Notes under the pieces: model-generated
Database searches by the model: none
Seen by the model: only the letters and a program-made list of their open reading frames with translations
What the model was told of the DNA's origin: nothing
Source: Vanrija pseudolonga
Lineage: Eukaryota; Basidiomycota; Tremellomycetes; Trichosporonales; Trichosporonaceae
Assembly: GCF_020906515.1 (NCBI RefSeq)
Contig: NC_085850.1
Location: 2,232,001 to 2,296,000 of the forward strand
DNA length: 64,000 bases
Reading direction: 5' to 3'
In this document: piece after piece, positions 12,284 through 23,756 of the stretch
Layout of the letters: each line of letters begins with the position of its first letter
How positions within the stretch are numbered: the first letter of the stretch is position 1
Program-made: the position numbers and the translations under genes

Positions 12284-12474
12284 TGTGGTGGTGGTGGTGG
12301 CGGGGGTGGTGATGGTAGGGTCGGGTGAAGATTTGCCGGTGGCGCTGTGCGGGGTGGTGGTGAGGTCGTGTGCAGGCGTGATAGCGATGAGTAGAGGGGT
12401 GCAAGTGTGCAAGTATGCAGTGGCAACGCGAGGTGGGATATGCAGCGTCGACAAGAAGCCCGAGACACACGCAG

Positions 12475-12482
12475 AAATATAT
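12475..12482 (-). promoter_or_regulatory. TATA-like box of the 11900-12283 gene
   Basis: ATATATTT on the minus strand, about 195 bp before the ATG at 12283. Confidence 0.35.
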
Positions 12483-12485
12483 CCA

Positions 12486-14128
12486 TCTCGACGCGGACGC
12501 ATGCATCGGTGCATGATGTCCGGATACCCTGGGAGTCGGGGGGGGGGGCACGAGTCAAACCAACGGGCAATGCAAACCGAGTCGACGACTACTCCTCGGG
12601 CCGGAGAGTCTCCGCCGAGCCGCCCGCCGCCAGGGCTGGCTGTGGCCGAGTGCCGAGCATAGTACACCCAGGGGCCACGTACCACGCCGCTCAATGCCGC
12701 TAATGTCCACTCGCCCACGCACGTCCCTGGGTGGGTGGGCCGCCATGTCGTGCCGAACAACACACCCCCTTGCACCCCGCACGCCATGCGGGTTTGTTTG
12801 CGGGGACGCCGCTTGGACCCGTCAACGCTTGTGCTTGTGCTTATCGCGTATGGCTGGCTGGCGCCACTCGAACCATGGGACGACTGCAGCATTGTCCCAT
12901 GGCGTCTATCGCCCACCTTGTTGTGCGTCTAATCAGCACTACACAATGCACTACTACGATGCATGCACCACCACGTACAATGCTTACTCATCGGTGTTGG
13001 CGCACACAACACCGCCGCGGACAAGCACCACCGAGGACAGCAGGCCAGACGTCATAGTACGCCAGCCAGCCCACGACGCGGGGTGGCGTGTGCCCCGTCA
13101 CTTTCCGACCGGGGGTGACCTCTCCGCCGCCGATTACCGCGCAGGCCCGTGCCCTACCCCCGCAGGGATGTCGTATGCATGTGCACGTTCTTGGCATCGT
13201 GTAGCTACACATGATTGCTGTTGTGTGTGAGCTTGAGCATCTGCGGCCGGCGACAATAGACGAGGCGAGAGACAACACTCGTCGCGTCTGGAATCCGCGG
13301 AATACCACTGCCCAGCAAGCAAGGCCTGCTATGCCCACTGATTCACCTAGTCTCAGCGCCATGCAGCACAAGCGAGCACCGACAGCCTGTTGTCCGTGGA
13401 TAATGATGCGGGAGCTACAGTAGCGCCCCACACCGCGTCATGCCCACGCCACCACCCAGTGTCTTATCTATACGGCCGTACCACCTTCCGGCATACAGAC
13501 TGTGCGGTTGCTTCGCGCTAGTGGCCCCGCGACGCATCCACGACGCTGAATCAATCAATCTGCGGAATGCTAGCGAGCGGCCCGCCGGCCCGTACCGCAC
13601 AGTATGGTGGTTCCTCGGCCATTGGCACGCGGGCTACAACCCGGGGCCCACCCATTGCCGCAAGCCGGTGCCGCATGCCGCATGCAATGTACCTTTCGGC
13701 GGGCCCGACGAACACTGCCTGCCTGCACTCAGCCTCCTCGCTCTGCGCGTACCGCGGGGCGGGGCGTATCTCGGACACGACCCGGCGACCGACACACGCT
13801 CCCGCTGAATGCAGCACCACCACGCCGCGTGCCTTCATTCATTGTCTGCACGCTAGTTTCTCACGGGCACACGAGGCGCGTTGGGCGGCGACGCGCTACC
13901 CCGGTGGCGCGGGTGGCTTGTCGCGTCGCGTGTGTTATGTCCTTGTGTGCCCGACCGGCAGGAATGACATGGCATCAGATGCATAGCGACGCGCGCCGCA
14001 CATGACTTCTGTAGTGTGGGTCGCCTGACCCGCGACAAGGTTTCAGAGGCCCGTCCGCAAACCCTCTTGCGACACAATCCATAGCCCGTCTCTATCGTAT
14101 TGTACACAACCTAACCCTACTCTTACTC
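12486..14128. other. intergenic, no supported gene
   Basis: No frame with a recognisable domain. Contains a short G run near 12538-12548 and scattered TGCATG motifs. It probably holds the upstream region of the 11900-12283 gene and the 3' flank of the beta-glucosidase gene. Confidence 0.4.
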
Positions 14129-15882
14129 CTACTCGACCTTCTTGACCTCGCGCGAGACGAGGTGGTCGAACACGCGGCGAAGCATGAACGGCGAGTCTTT
14201 GGGGGTGCGGGTACGCTTGGGCGAGGAGAAGTCGATGGCGGTGAGGCCGAAGCGGGGGATATGGCCCGTCGTCCACTCGATGTTGCTGGGGGTATTAGCA
14301 CCGACACTGTGGTGGAGATCACAGGCGCTCCACGCTCGGCTTCGCCTCGCGCTTTAGTCCACTCACTCAAGCAAGCTCCAGCACATGTATCCCGTGATCG
14401 GGATCTTGTCGTCGCGCACAGCGAGCGCCAGCTCGCGGATATACCCCGCGTAGAACTGCTGGCGCTGGATGTCGCCGACGTGGCATGCCTCCTCGGTCGT
14501 CATCTTGTACTCCTGGTCCACTGCGAAGCCGTTCTCCGTCACGATGATGGGGATGCCGAGCTTGCGCGTGTAGCGGTTATGGATGTGGCGCAGGAGGCGG
14601 CGGAAGCCCCAGGGCACGTCGTACGGGTGGCCGTCCTGGCCCTTGTTGCCGATGACCTGCCCGTTACGCTCCTTGACGCGCTCCTGCAGCCCGCGCGTCC
14701 GCTTCCACTTGTCCGCCGTCTCGTAGTCGAACCACTTGCCGGTGGCATAGCTCGTGGAGTAGTGGTTGATCCCGAAGAAGTCGACCTTGCCCGCCGCGGC
14801 GTTCACCACCGCCCACTGCGCGTCCGTGAAGCTCAGGTGCTCCTCGCCGAACCGGTCGATCGCGGTGCGCGGGAAGAAGCCGAGGTAGATCGGGTCCGCG
14901 TACATGCCCAGCATGTGGTCGACGGACGCGTGCGCCGCGGCGCGGGCGGCAGGGTCGGCGTCGTCGATGGGCACGCAGATGTCAATGTTCTGGGTGTGTG
15001 AGCCGGCTTGCCTGTCGCGCTCTGCCGACTCGGCCGCTCCGCGGCCTCGCCTCCTCGCCACTCACCAGCGTAATGCCAATCTCGCCGCCCTGCTTGGCCC
15101 TAAACTCGCGGTCGTAAAGCTCGACAGTGTACGCATGGCACAGCACCAGGCCACGCACGAACGCGGCGTGCTCCTTGTCGGTCCAGCGCCCCTCCTTCAT
15201 GTACGTCGCGTTGAAGAGCGTGTACACGAGCGGCTCGTTGATCGTGATCCAGTGCTTGACGCGGTCGCCAAAGCGCTCAAAGCACACGCGGGCGTAGTTG
15301 ACAAAGTCGCGCACAATGTCGTCGACGGACTCGAAGCCGTTGTACCGCTGCTCGAGGGTGTACGGGTGGTCCCAGTGGAAGATGGTCGCGAAGGGGGTGA
15401 TGTCTTGGTCGAGGAGGCCGTTGATCTGGCACCCGAGCGTCAGCGAGGGTGCGCGAGCGAGCCGGCACCGAGTTCGTCGGCGGGCTACTCACCAAGTTGT
15501 CGTAGTACTCGACACCCTTCTCGTTGACGGGGTCCTCCGCCCCTCCATCAGGAATGATACGGCTCCACGCCAGGCTGAAGCGGTAGGAGTTCATGCCGTA
15601 CTTCTTGAGCAGGGCAATGTCCTCCCGCCACTGGTGGTACGAGTCGCACGCGATCTTGCCGTCGCCGCTCTCCCCGAAGCGGGGGTCATCGTTCATCAGC
15701 ACGTCCCAGTTGGACGCGCCCTTGCCGTCCTCGTCCCAGCCGCCCTCGATCTGGTACGCGGCGGTCGCGGCCGCGAACCAGAAGTCGCGCGGGAGCGTGT
15801 CCTTGAGGCTCGCGTCGGCCGTGATGAGCTCTTCGGGGCGCGGGGTGATTGTCATTGTCGGGGTGGTGGTACTTGGCGACAT
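14129..15882 (-). CDS. GH1 beta-glucosidase, cytosolic (copy A)
   Basis: A 509-aa glycoside hydrolase family 1 enzyme that hydrolyses terminal beta-D-glucosyl residues from cellobiose or aryl and alkyl beta-glucosides. Four exons, phase-checked: 15882-15493, 15425-15066, 14989-14367, 14285-14129; introns of 67, 76 and 81 nt. The N-terminal GH1 signature FWFAAATAAYQIEGGW is at about 33-48. The acid/base Glu is E194 in TINEP, the nucleophile is E402 in TENG, and the last splice restores the GH1 end motif SLLDNIEW. No signal peptide, so it should act on imported sugar. The start could also be the second ATG (15855), which aligns with the start of copy B at 38034. It is transcribed away from a sugar porter across 1.8 kb, and the same pair occurs in mirror image at 34.8-39.7 kb. 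Confidence 0.93.
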
Positions 15883-15964
15883 GGTGCCGGGTGTGAGTGT
15901 TTATGAAGACGAGATACTGCCGGCCGGTTGACGATGAACGCCGACCCGGCCCAGCAGACGGGGT

Positions 15965-16785
15965 CGGACATTGTTCACCTCCTCAGCCCAGCTCAGCTCA
16001 GCTCGGCCCAGCTCAGCAGTCCAATGCTACGGCCACCAGCTGATGGCACGCACATTATTCACCTCGGCACGCACATTCCCCATGCAAAAGGTGCGTGTCT
16101 GGAGAGCAGTACCCCCGCCGGGGTGTCCATGGGGTTGGGTTGCAGGACGACAGTGAGTGACGAGAAGAGGAGCTTGGGGTCTCTGCCCGTCGGCTCGGCC
16201 CCGCACGGTGGTGGGCCAACGCCGTATCGATAACGCCGTATCAGGGACGAGCGAGGGCACGGACGGCCGGTTTGGATCCGACCGCCTCGACTGCCGGCGC
16301 GTGACTCTTGACTTCTCTGCACACGACTATGCATGTGACTTGTGTGGCGCAGAACGCAGAGTGGACGGCTGCATGCACCACCTTGTGTGCTAAGGCTGGG
16401 GTTGGAGACTGGGAAGTGTGAAGTTGGAGGTGTGGTGCGGGGGCCTGGTGCGGCTTGCCGAAGTCGGGAGTGGCCGAGTCGGTCCGTCTTCGGCGTCGTG
16501 GCGACTCCTCGCACTAGCCACAGTGCTCCTCGTCTTGCCTCCACCCACTCGAACATGTCGCTGCGTCAACGTACCTACGTCAAACAGGCACACGACACCA
16601 CCGCGGCCGATCACGCGCACAGCCCATCCGAGCGAGCCGCGAGCAACCGCCCCGAGCCGACTCGGACTCCCTCCGTCCACCACCCGCAAACAACACCCGA
16701 CCATCGCGAGGTCGCCGATACTCGCTCCAGTCGGACATTAACTCACGCAAGCACATTATTCACGCGGTCACGGACATTGATGCGG
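15965..16785. promoter_or_regulatory. repeated CGSACATT-NN-TCAC element in the shared promoter
   Basis: Four near-identical 15-mers lie between the divergent beta-glucosidase and porter genes: cggacattgttcacc (15965), cgcacattattcacc (16049), cggacattaactcac (16732) and agcacattattcacg (16750). Two shorter relatives sit at about 16070 and 16771. All read in the plus direction. They could be binding sites for a regulator of the gene pair; this is inference from the repetition. Confidence 0.4.
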
Positions 16786-16873
16786 CCGATTTACGCACTT
16801 TTAGCACTCCCGCACGCGGTGCGCGCACTTTGTCGACCAGTGAAGCGGGCCCCAACGTATCCTTCGCGGCCAT
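16760..16873 (-). CDS. possible 37-aa ORF between the divergent genes
   Basis: ATG at 16873, 37 codons, basic and Ala/Val-rich (begins MAAKDTLGPASLVDKV), with a TATAAAG element about 75 bp upstream at 16946-16952. No similarity that I recognise. It overlaps the repeated CACATT elements, so it may be a chance frame. Confidence 0.2.
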   Translation of the reverse strand: MAAKDTLGPASLVDKVRAPRAGVLKVRKSAASMSVTA

Positions 16874-17408
16874 TTTCTCGCGAAAGGACGAGTTATCACG
16901 CGGATTTGGGGAAGAATGTGCGTGCGTATGCGTCGGGTGGGCGGACTTTATACTGTGCATGTCATGGTGCATGAAGTGTGCGAGCGTCTTGGCGAGTGGA
17001 CGCGTTGGAGGAGATGGTGGTTGATCGATCGAAGACGGCCGACGGACAGACGACACGCGGGGTGGCGGCGGTGGGCAGAGTCACAAGTCGCGCATCTTCC
17101 TCCAGATTTCCAGAGTGCCGGGGTACACGCCCGGGCCGCACCTCCCGGCCTCGTGACCTCTGCATCCTCCTCACTCACTGTAGACCCCCACCGGCCCATG
17201 CACACGCAAATACGTCCCAGATAACCAGGCTACAGCCGTGCCCGACGCCGCCACGGTGCCAAGACGCCAGTGCGTCCAGCCAAAAAAGCCCCCGCCAACC
17301 TCGACTCCAATTCGCCTGGAAGTCCACCGGGGTTAGCCACCCTATCTCCCTGTTTTCCACCGGCGTTGAACAATGTGCGTTGCGCAGCTGGTGCTCTGCG
17401 GGGCCTAG

Positions 17409-17643
17409 GCGCACATTTTGCGCTGGGCTTGGCACGCGGGGACCGCGGGCCGGGGGAGGGGAAGGGAGGCGGAGGGAGGCGTAAGATCTCGCTCTCGCGA
17501 CGATTGTAGCCGACGACCGAGAGCAATGTTGTTTTTGCTCACGTCGCGCAGAGTACTAAAGGCCCGGGTGGGGCGCCTGGAAATCGAGCCAGCACGCACG
17601 CACATTGCGCTTCAAGATAAGAGCAGCTAGCGCACATTACGCC
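17409..17643 (+). promoter_or_regulatory. GCGCACATT cluster upstream of the porter
   Basis: Three copies of GCGCACATT or CGCACATT followed by GC-rich sequence (17409-17423, 17598-17610, 17629-17643), the last two within 110 bp of the porter ATG at 17701. They share the CACATT core with the elements at 15965-16785. Confidence 0.35.
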
Positions 17644-17700
17644 CCGAGCCTCGCGACGACCGACCGACCGACCGACCACCGAAACCAACAAGACAACACC

Positions 17701-19452
17701 ATGGGCGTACCTGGCGCCGTCACCTCCGCCGGCGTGTCGAGCTCGATCCAGAGCCTCCTGGCCGGACGCGACACGCGGTGGTACCGCGGCCACCTGGGCA
17801 AGCTGAACGGCATCATTGTGAGCCTTACTGCTCTGGTACATGCTGACGCCAGTTCTTCGTGCTCATCATGTCCATGACGAACGGGTACGACGGGTCGATG
17901 ATGAACGGTCTGACGTGAGTGGCGAGTGGCGCGCGCACGGGCCCGCAGCTCACCCCACAGTGCCCTCGACAACTGGCGCACCTTCTTCAAGAACCCGCAG
18001 ACCAAGCCTACCCTGTTCGGCGTGTACAATGCCATCCAATCCATCGGCACCATCTGCGGTCTCCCCTTCGCGCCCTACGCGTCCGACTACCTCGGCCGTC
18101 GCGGTGCCATCTTCCTCGCGTGCACGATCATGATCCTCGCTTCTGGCTTGCAGGCCGGCGCGCAGAACGTGGCCATGTTCATCGCGTCGCGCTTCCTCAT
18201 CGGCTTCGGCGTGTCGTTTGGCAACATCTCGGCGCCGGTGCTCGTGTCCGAGCTCGCGTTCCCCACCCACCGTGGGCCCCTGACCTCGCTCTACAACTCG
18301 ATGTGGTACCTCGGCGCGATCGTCGCGGCGTGGACGACGTTTGGCACCTTCCGCATTCCCAACACGTGGTCGTGGCGCATCCCGTCGTTGCTGCAGGGCC
18401 TGCCGAGCGTGATCCAGTTCGGCATGATCTACTTCATCCCCGAGTCCCCGCGCTGGCTCATCGCCCACGGAAAGGACGAGCAGGCGATCGCCTTCCTCCG
18501 CAAGTACCACTGTGGTGGGGACGAGAACGACCCGCTCGCCATGTTCGAGTACGAGGAGATCAAGAGCTCCATCGAGCGCGAGAAGGAGATGTCGGCCCAG
18601 AGCTCGTGGAAGGCGCTCTTCACCGAGCGCGCAAACCTCCGCCGTATCCGCATCATCGTCGCCATCTCCTTCTTCTCCCAGTGGTCGGGTAACGGTCTCG
18701 TGTCGTACTACCTCGCCGTCGTGCTCGAGGGCATTGGAATCACGTCGCAGAACAACAAGACGCTCATCAACGGCATCCTCCAGATCTGGAACTGGTTCTG
18801 GGCCATCCTTGGCGCCCTCAACGTCGAGCGTGTCGGCCGCCGCTTCCTCTTCCTCACTTCCACCGGCGGCATGTGTATCTGCTTCTGTCTCTGGACGGCA
18901 TGCTCCGCAGTGTACGCCAAGTCGTCGCACGACTTTGACCCCGCCTGCGTCGCGAAGAACAAGGGCGACACGAGCAAGTGCGTCGCCAAGGACGCCAACA
19001 GGCAGGCCGGACACGCCGTCGTCGCCTTCATCTTCCTCTTCAACGCCTTCTACGCCGTCGCCATGAGCCCGCTCGTCGTGTCGTACTGCGTCGAGATCCT
19101 CCCCTTCCGCGTCCGCTCAAAGGGTGTCATGGTCAAGTCGATGACTATTTCGGCCGCCCTCGTGTTCAACCAGTACGTCAACCCCATCGCCCTCGCCAAG
19201 ATCCACTGGAAGTACTACATTGTCTTCTGCGCCTTCCTCGCCTTCGAGTTCGTCTACTGCTTCTTCTTCGTCATGGAGACCCGCGGCCCCAACGGCCCCC
19301 TCCCTCTCGAGGAGATTGCCGCCATCTTCGAGGGCCCCGCGCACTATGGCTTCCAGAAGCGCCCCGAGATCGCCGGCGCGCGTAGCGACGACGAGGCGGT
19401 CGACTCGGACTCGATCCGCAAGGACAATGCCGAGTTTGTCGAGCGCAAGTAG
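17701..19452 (+). CDS. MFS sugar porter (copy A)
   Basis: A 556-aa, 12-helix major facilitator of the sugar porter family, near fungal lactose/cellodextrin permeases. Exons 17701-17817, 17853-17914 and 17961-19452 (introns of 35 and 46 nt). Family marks: YDGSMMNGL in helix 1, DYLGRRGAIF in loop 2-3, PESPRWLIAHGKDEQA after helix 6, VERVGRRF in loop 8-9, and an ETRGPNGPLPLEEI tail after helix 12. Start at ATG 17701 in a CACC-ATG context. It is divergent from the GH1 gene, which suggests that it imports the glucosidase substrate, a beta-linked disaccharide or aryl glucoside; substrate is inference. Exon 1 (117 nt) and exon 2 (62 nt) match copy B (34789-36665) in length and phase, while three later introns of copy B are absent here. 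Confidence 0.93.
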
Positions 19453-19756
19453 CGTGTGTGTGGTGTGTATGAGGGGATCGTGTAGGCTGTGGGAAGGTAG
19501 CGCGGGTGGGTGCAAGGGTGATAGGGCAGAAGTCTATGAATGGGTATTGAGTTATACAGATGCTTGTGAGATACACAGCCAAGCCCAACACCCACCCTGG
19601 GAAGCGTGGGCATAACTGCTGTAAAAAAGCCCAAACAAAACAAAAGAAGGGGGGGGGGGGGAGACGAGCGCTTCAGCTTACCGGGGCCCTAAACGGTCAT
19701 GACTCGCAGGGGTGGGGGTTGATGCTACCAGGCTTTCACACTTAAGAGAGCCCGTC

Positions 19757-19835
19757 GGCGCCTCCAAGGATCGAACCCAGCACCCTGTGTCGCGAATCAA
19801 GTGGCCCGGAGACTAAGCGACTCAGCGACGGCGGA
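19757..19835 (-). ncRNA. degenerate tRNA-like element (A and B box)
   Basis: On the minus strand a perfect B-box string GGTTCGATCC lies about 40 nt after TCGCTGAGTCGC, which resembles an A box (two mismatches). The spacing fits a tRNA. The T stem pairs only through wobbles and I cannot form a proper 7-bp acceptor stem, so it looks like a decayed tRNA gene or a tRNA-derived repeat. No terminator T run follows closely. Confidence 0.25.
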
Positions 19836-20287
19836 TGGCCCGTGGTGGGAGTCTGGCTGGGCTGGGGATAGCGAGCGCCCAGCGACGGAGGGGCGAGGCA
19901 AGTGCCACTGCCCGAGTCGGCGCGTGCCAAGCCCACAGCCACACCCACCACCAGCGACACATCGCCCTTCGGCATCTCACTCGCCGTAATGTACATGTCC
20001 AACGGCTCGATTCTAGACTCTGTAGACGTACATGCATGGCCTGCCGAGCCATGCCGCGGCATGCCGGTGATGCCGGCCGTGCCGCCCGCGGCATGACGTC
20101 GTGCCGAAGGCCGAGCTGGCTGGGCTCGACGTCGTACAAGCGTGCGTCGTGATGCAGCGTCGTTATCTCCGGCATTGACCTCGGCACCGAGGTCAACACG
20201 CACGTCATGCACGCCTTCCCACGTCATGATGGTGCATTCATTCTGTCTGTCCACTGCATGGCCTCTGCGTATGATATGGTAGCTCGC

Positions 20288-22546
20288 TCACTGCGTCTCG
20301 CCGCGCACATCGACATAGCTCGTCGCCTGGCTCGTACCCTCACCGTCGCGCTCCTCGGCGCCCTTGGCCGCGGGCTCCTGCTCCTCCTTCTCCACCTTGT
20401 CGTTGTTGTTGTTGTTGTTACTCTGCTCCACCTCCTTCGCCTTGACCTCCGCGGCATCACGGGCGACGTCGCGCGCGACATTACGCGCGAGCGCCATAAT
20501 GCCCAGCATGGGGTTGACACCCGCCGCCGAGGGGAACAGGCTCGCGTCGGCGACCCACAGCCCATCCGCACTGTACACTGCGCCTGTGGGCGCCGCGGCA
20601 CCAAGCTTGGGCGTGGCACCGATACGCACGCTGCCCATCTGGTGCGCGGAGCCGTACGTCTCCGGCGCCTTGAGGGTGTGCTTCCACGCGTCCCAGTCGT
20701 CGCCGGCGCGCCAGAACCCCGCACCACAGACGTGCACCTCGGTCGCGCCCATCGTCTTGAGGATCTCGCCAGCGGCGAGCGCCCCCTTGAGGTAGTATGC
20801 CTTGTCGTGCGCGTTGGGGGACCACTTGACGACTGGGCCGTCGGTGCCGAGGACCACCTTGCCCGGGACAGAGTCGCGCACGATGACGAACAGGCCCACC
20901 GTATGCGCGTGCTGCAGCGCGCGTGCCTTGATGTCCTTTGCTGGCAGGAGGGGGAGCACAAAGCTCGGCTGCATGAGCCCGACCTCGATGCGCACGCCGT
21001 GTCCCGTGCCGTTGAGCACGGCGAACTCGTTGATCACGCACGTCAGGACGGTGCCGTCGGTAGGGTACGTCGCCTCGGGGAAGACACCGACGACATAGTT
21101 TGTGGGGTGGGCGTACATGGAGCCAATGTGCGAGTTGCGGATTCCTGAGCGGAGAAGGAGGGCGGGGGTGTGGATCGCGCCCGCGGCGAGGACGATGCGG
21201 GGCGCCTTGATCGTCATCTCGCCATTGAGGGGAGCAGTGACCGCCACGCCGGTAGCGCGCCCGTTCTCCATGAGCACCTTGGTGACCTTGTAGCCAGTGG
21301 CAAAGGTCGCCCCGGCACCAGCCGCGCCCGCGAGCCAGCTCCACACGCCGCCCTTCTTGCCGCCCGAGCGGCACCCGTTGGCGCAGTCGTGTCCGCACGC
21401 ATGCTCCCCGAAGCCGTTGTTCTGCGGCACGTGGGCGGCAGTGTAGCCCAGCTTCTTGGCGCCCGTGAGCACGAGCGTGTTGGCGTAGTTGTGCGCTGCG
21501 GGAAGCGAGACGCCCATGTAGGTCGACACGGCGTCGAGGTCGGCCTGGAATGCGTCCGACGTGAAGTGGTCGACGTGCGAGGTGCGCGCCCAGTCCTCGC
21601 GGACGATGCGGGGAGGCTAGAAGTTAGCGAGGGAAGCATTGCTCACACCCACCTCGATCGACGCCGACAGGTTGACGGTGGTGCCGCCGCCAAACACCTT
21701 ACCCGCGAGGATGACGAGCTCGCCACCAGCCGAGGTGACGATGCCCGCGCCCTCGAACATGAGTGCGCGCGCCTGCGCGTCGGTGAGCACATGGCCGTTG
21801 GGCGCAAAGTGCTCGCCGTGCTCAATGACGAGCACCGACAAGCCGGCCTCAGCCAGCTCCTTGGCGACGACGCCGCCGCCCGCGCCCGAGCCGACGACGA
21901 TGACGTCAGGCGTGGCTTCGCGCAGCTGCTCGCCCGAGGCAAAGGTGTACGGGTAGACCTGGCCCGGCGGGGTCGGCGTGGGCTTGTACCCCATTGCGTG
22001 GGCGGCGGTGCGCGAGTGGCCGAGGTACTGCGCGATCGCGAGGCGCGCGAGGGAGGTGTGCAGGCGGCGCAGGGCGGGGCTGCGGGCTCGCTCCCACGAG
22101 TTGAAGACGGCCTGGCGCTGCTCGAGCGGGAGGGAGACGAACGGCGTCGTGGTGCCGTTCATGAGCAGCGCGGTGGGGCCGCCAGCACTGCTCGTCAGCT
22201 GGCGTGCCAGGGGTTGCTCAGCTCACCGGAGGCTCGCGAGGCCCTTCTTGAGATCGACGACTTGGTGGGCCGGCAGCGCAGCGAGCGCGCCAGTCAGCTC
22301 GGCGACGGGGAGGTCGGACGGCTTCTCGACCGCAAAGGCCTCCACGGCCTCGGTGGACGTCGCGGCTGGCGCGGTGAGGGTCTTGGGGTCGACGGGCGCG
22401 AGGACAGTGTCGAACACGGTGAGCAGGGTCGCGATGTCCTCCTGCGTAAGGGACGTGTCGGGCTTGGGGCGGGTGAGCGCGAAGGCCGTGCCTCCGACGG
22501 CGGCAGCGGCAGCGGTGCCGAGTGCTGCGGCGAGTTTAGCGTCCAT
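20288..22546 (-). CDS. long-chain alcohol oxidase, GMC oxidoreductase
   Basis: A 727-aa FAD-dependent GMC oxidoreductase of the long-chain fatty alcohol oxidase type, which turns fatty alcohols into aldehydes with release of H2O2. Exons 22546-22227, 22187-21653, 21616-20288 (introns 39 and 36 nt). The N-terminus has a hydrophobic stretch (AAALGTAAAAAVGGTAFAL), followed by the roughly 200-residue N-terminal region typical of this subfamily. The FAD dinucleotide motif GSGAGG is at about 206-211, the GGGTTVNLSAS motif follows, and the GMC C-terminal region contains YGSAHQMGSVRIG and GVNPMLGIMALARN. The second intron was placed so that NLSASIEPPRIVREDW aligns without a gap to the family. A C-terminal poly-Asn (six N, from a trinucleotide repeat) and acidic tail are odd. 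Expected on peroxisomal or ER membranes in alkane/alcohol-using yeasts. Confidence 0.9.
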
Positions 22547-22816
22547 GGTGATGGGTTGGGTGAGGGGATGTGATGCGCGCGGCCGTCTTGATATACGCTG
22601 CTGTCAGAGGGGTTGCCATGAGCACCTCGCATCGCCTCGGTTGTCGTCGTCGACGTCAGAAGTGTCAGAAGTATCGCACCCACGCCCTCACCACGCCCCG
22701 TTGCGGGCGCTGTGCTGCCGCCGAGCTCGATGTGACGACGATGACAGTGTCGATGTCACTTTGGCATGGTGGGTACAACTATATTACAACGATTTGATGC
22801 TTCCGACGCCCTCTCG

Positions 22817-23756
22817 TTACTCGTTTCCTTCGTACTGCGCCGTCGTCAGCAAACATGCGCATCCCACGCCCCTGCCCCACGCCACTCACATGCACTCGAC
22901 ACGCATACTCGTCGCGGCTCGAGTAGAGCCGCTGCGTGCCCCGCTCCTCGAGACGCGCGCGCGTCCGGTCGACCAAGTAGCGCATGTAGAGCTGCTGCAG
23001 TCGTTTCCCCCAGCTTCCCTCCTCGACGCCGTCACGCATCGCCAGCGTACACCCGAGCGAGATCTCAATCGCACCCGAAGGCAGCATGACGGCCGCGAGC
23101 TCCTCTGCGGCGCCGACAAAGCTCGGCTCGCGCCCAAACAGCCGCGAGAGGCGCACACACCACTCAGGAAGATGGTAGTACACCATTGCCGAGTGGGGCT
23201 GTCTCCTTATCGCGGCGCCGAGGAGCGCGTCGCCGAGCATCGGCGCCGTCTTGCCGCCGGCGCCTTGGGTCGTCTCGCCGCCGCTAGGCGCCATGGCAAA
23301 GTACATCGCGTGGCGGGCGCGGAAGCCCTCGATCTTGAGCGTCCAGTGGTCCATGAACGCCTTGAGGAGCGCGTCCATCGGCCGTCTGGCGACCACGGAC
23401 GTGCTGAGCACCGGCACGCGCGCGTACACGAAGCTCGCGTTGTCGTGGTCCAGCGTCGCGCCCGGCGGGAGGGGCAGGTCGAGGAGCGGCAGCTCGGCGA
23501 CGCTCGTCTGGTGGTACGCCTTGGCGCGCCGCAAGGGATACTCGTGCTCGAGGCGCTGGACCTCGCTGTACGTGTATGTCGCGGCCAGCAGCGTGCCGAG
23601 GGCGGCCACGGCGCAAGGCGCGGAAAGTGGGAGGCGTGGGAGACGGGGAAGGCGGGGCAGGCGCAGGTCGGGTACCTGCAGCGTGAAGAGGAAGGTGTCA
23701 AGGTGGGAAATGCCGCGGCGGTACGGGCACCCCGTCGACGAGGACAGTGAGGTCAT
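22817..23756 (-). CDS. hypothetical membrane-anchored protein
   Basis: About 294 aa. Exon 1 is 23756-22890 and a 55-nt intron (GTGAGT donor, GCTGACG branch, GCGCAG acceptor) leads to a 6-codon last exon at 22834-22817; without splicing the frame runs on to 22779. One hydrophobic segment at about 45-63 (APCAVAALGTLLAATYTY) follows a Pro/Leu/Arg-rich stretch, suggesting a signal anchor. The rest is a mixed alpha/beta soluble domain with conserved-looking stretches (DNASFVYARVPVL, FMDHWTLKIEGFRARHAMYF, LPSGAIEISLGC). I do not recognise the family. Same strand as the alcohol oxidase, about 270 bp upstream of that gene's start, so co-regulation is possible. The N-terminal Met is the first in frame. 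Confidence 0.6.

Noticed and set aside
11277-12551. 424-aa minus frame overlapping the TLASYH paralog 2 gene
   Set aside because: A shadow frame of the CCA and Arg-coding sequence of the real gene; His/Pro/Arg repeats only.
14162-15001. Long plus-strand frame opposite GH1 copy A
   Set aside because: Antisense shadow of conserved GH1 coding sequence.
17950-19014. 354-aa minus frame opposite porter A
   Set aside because: Antisense shadow; composition mirrors the porter codons.
21170-22573. 467-aa plus frame opposite the alcohol oxidase
   Set aside because: Antisense shadow of a gene with clear FAD and GMC motifs on the minus strand.
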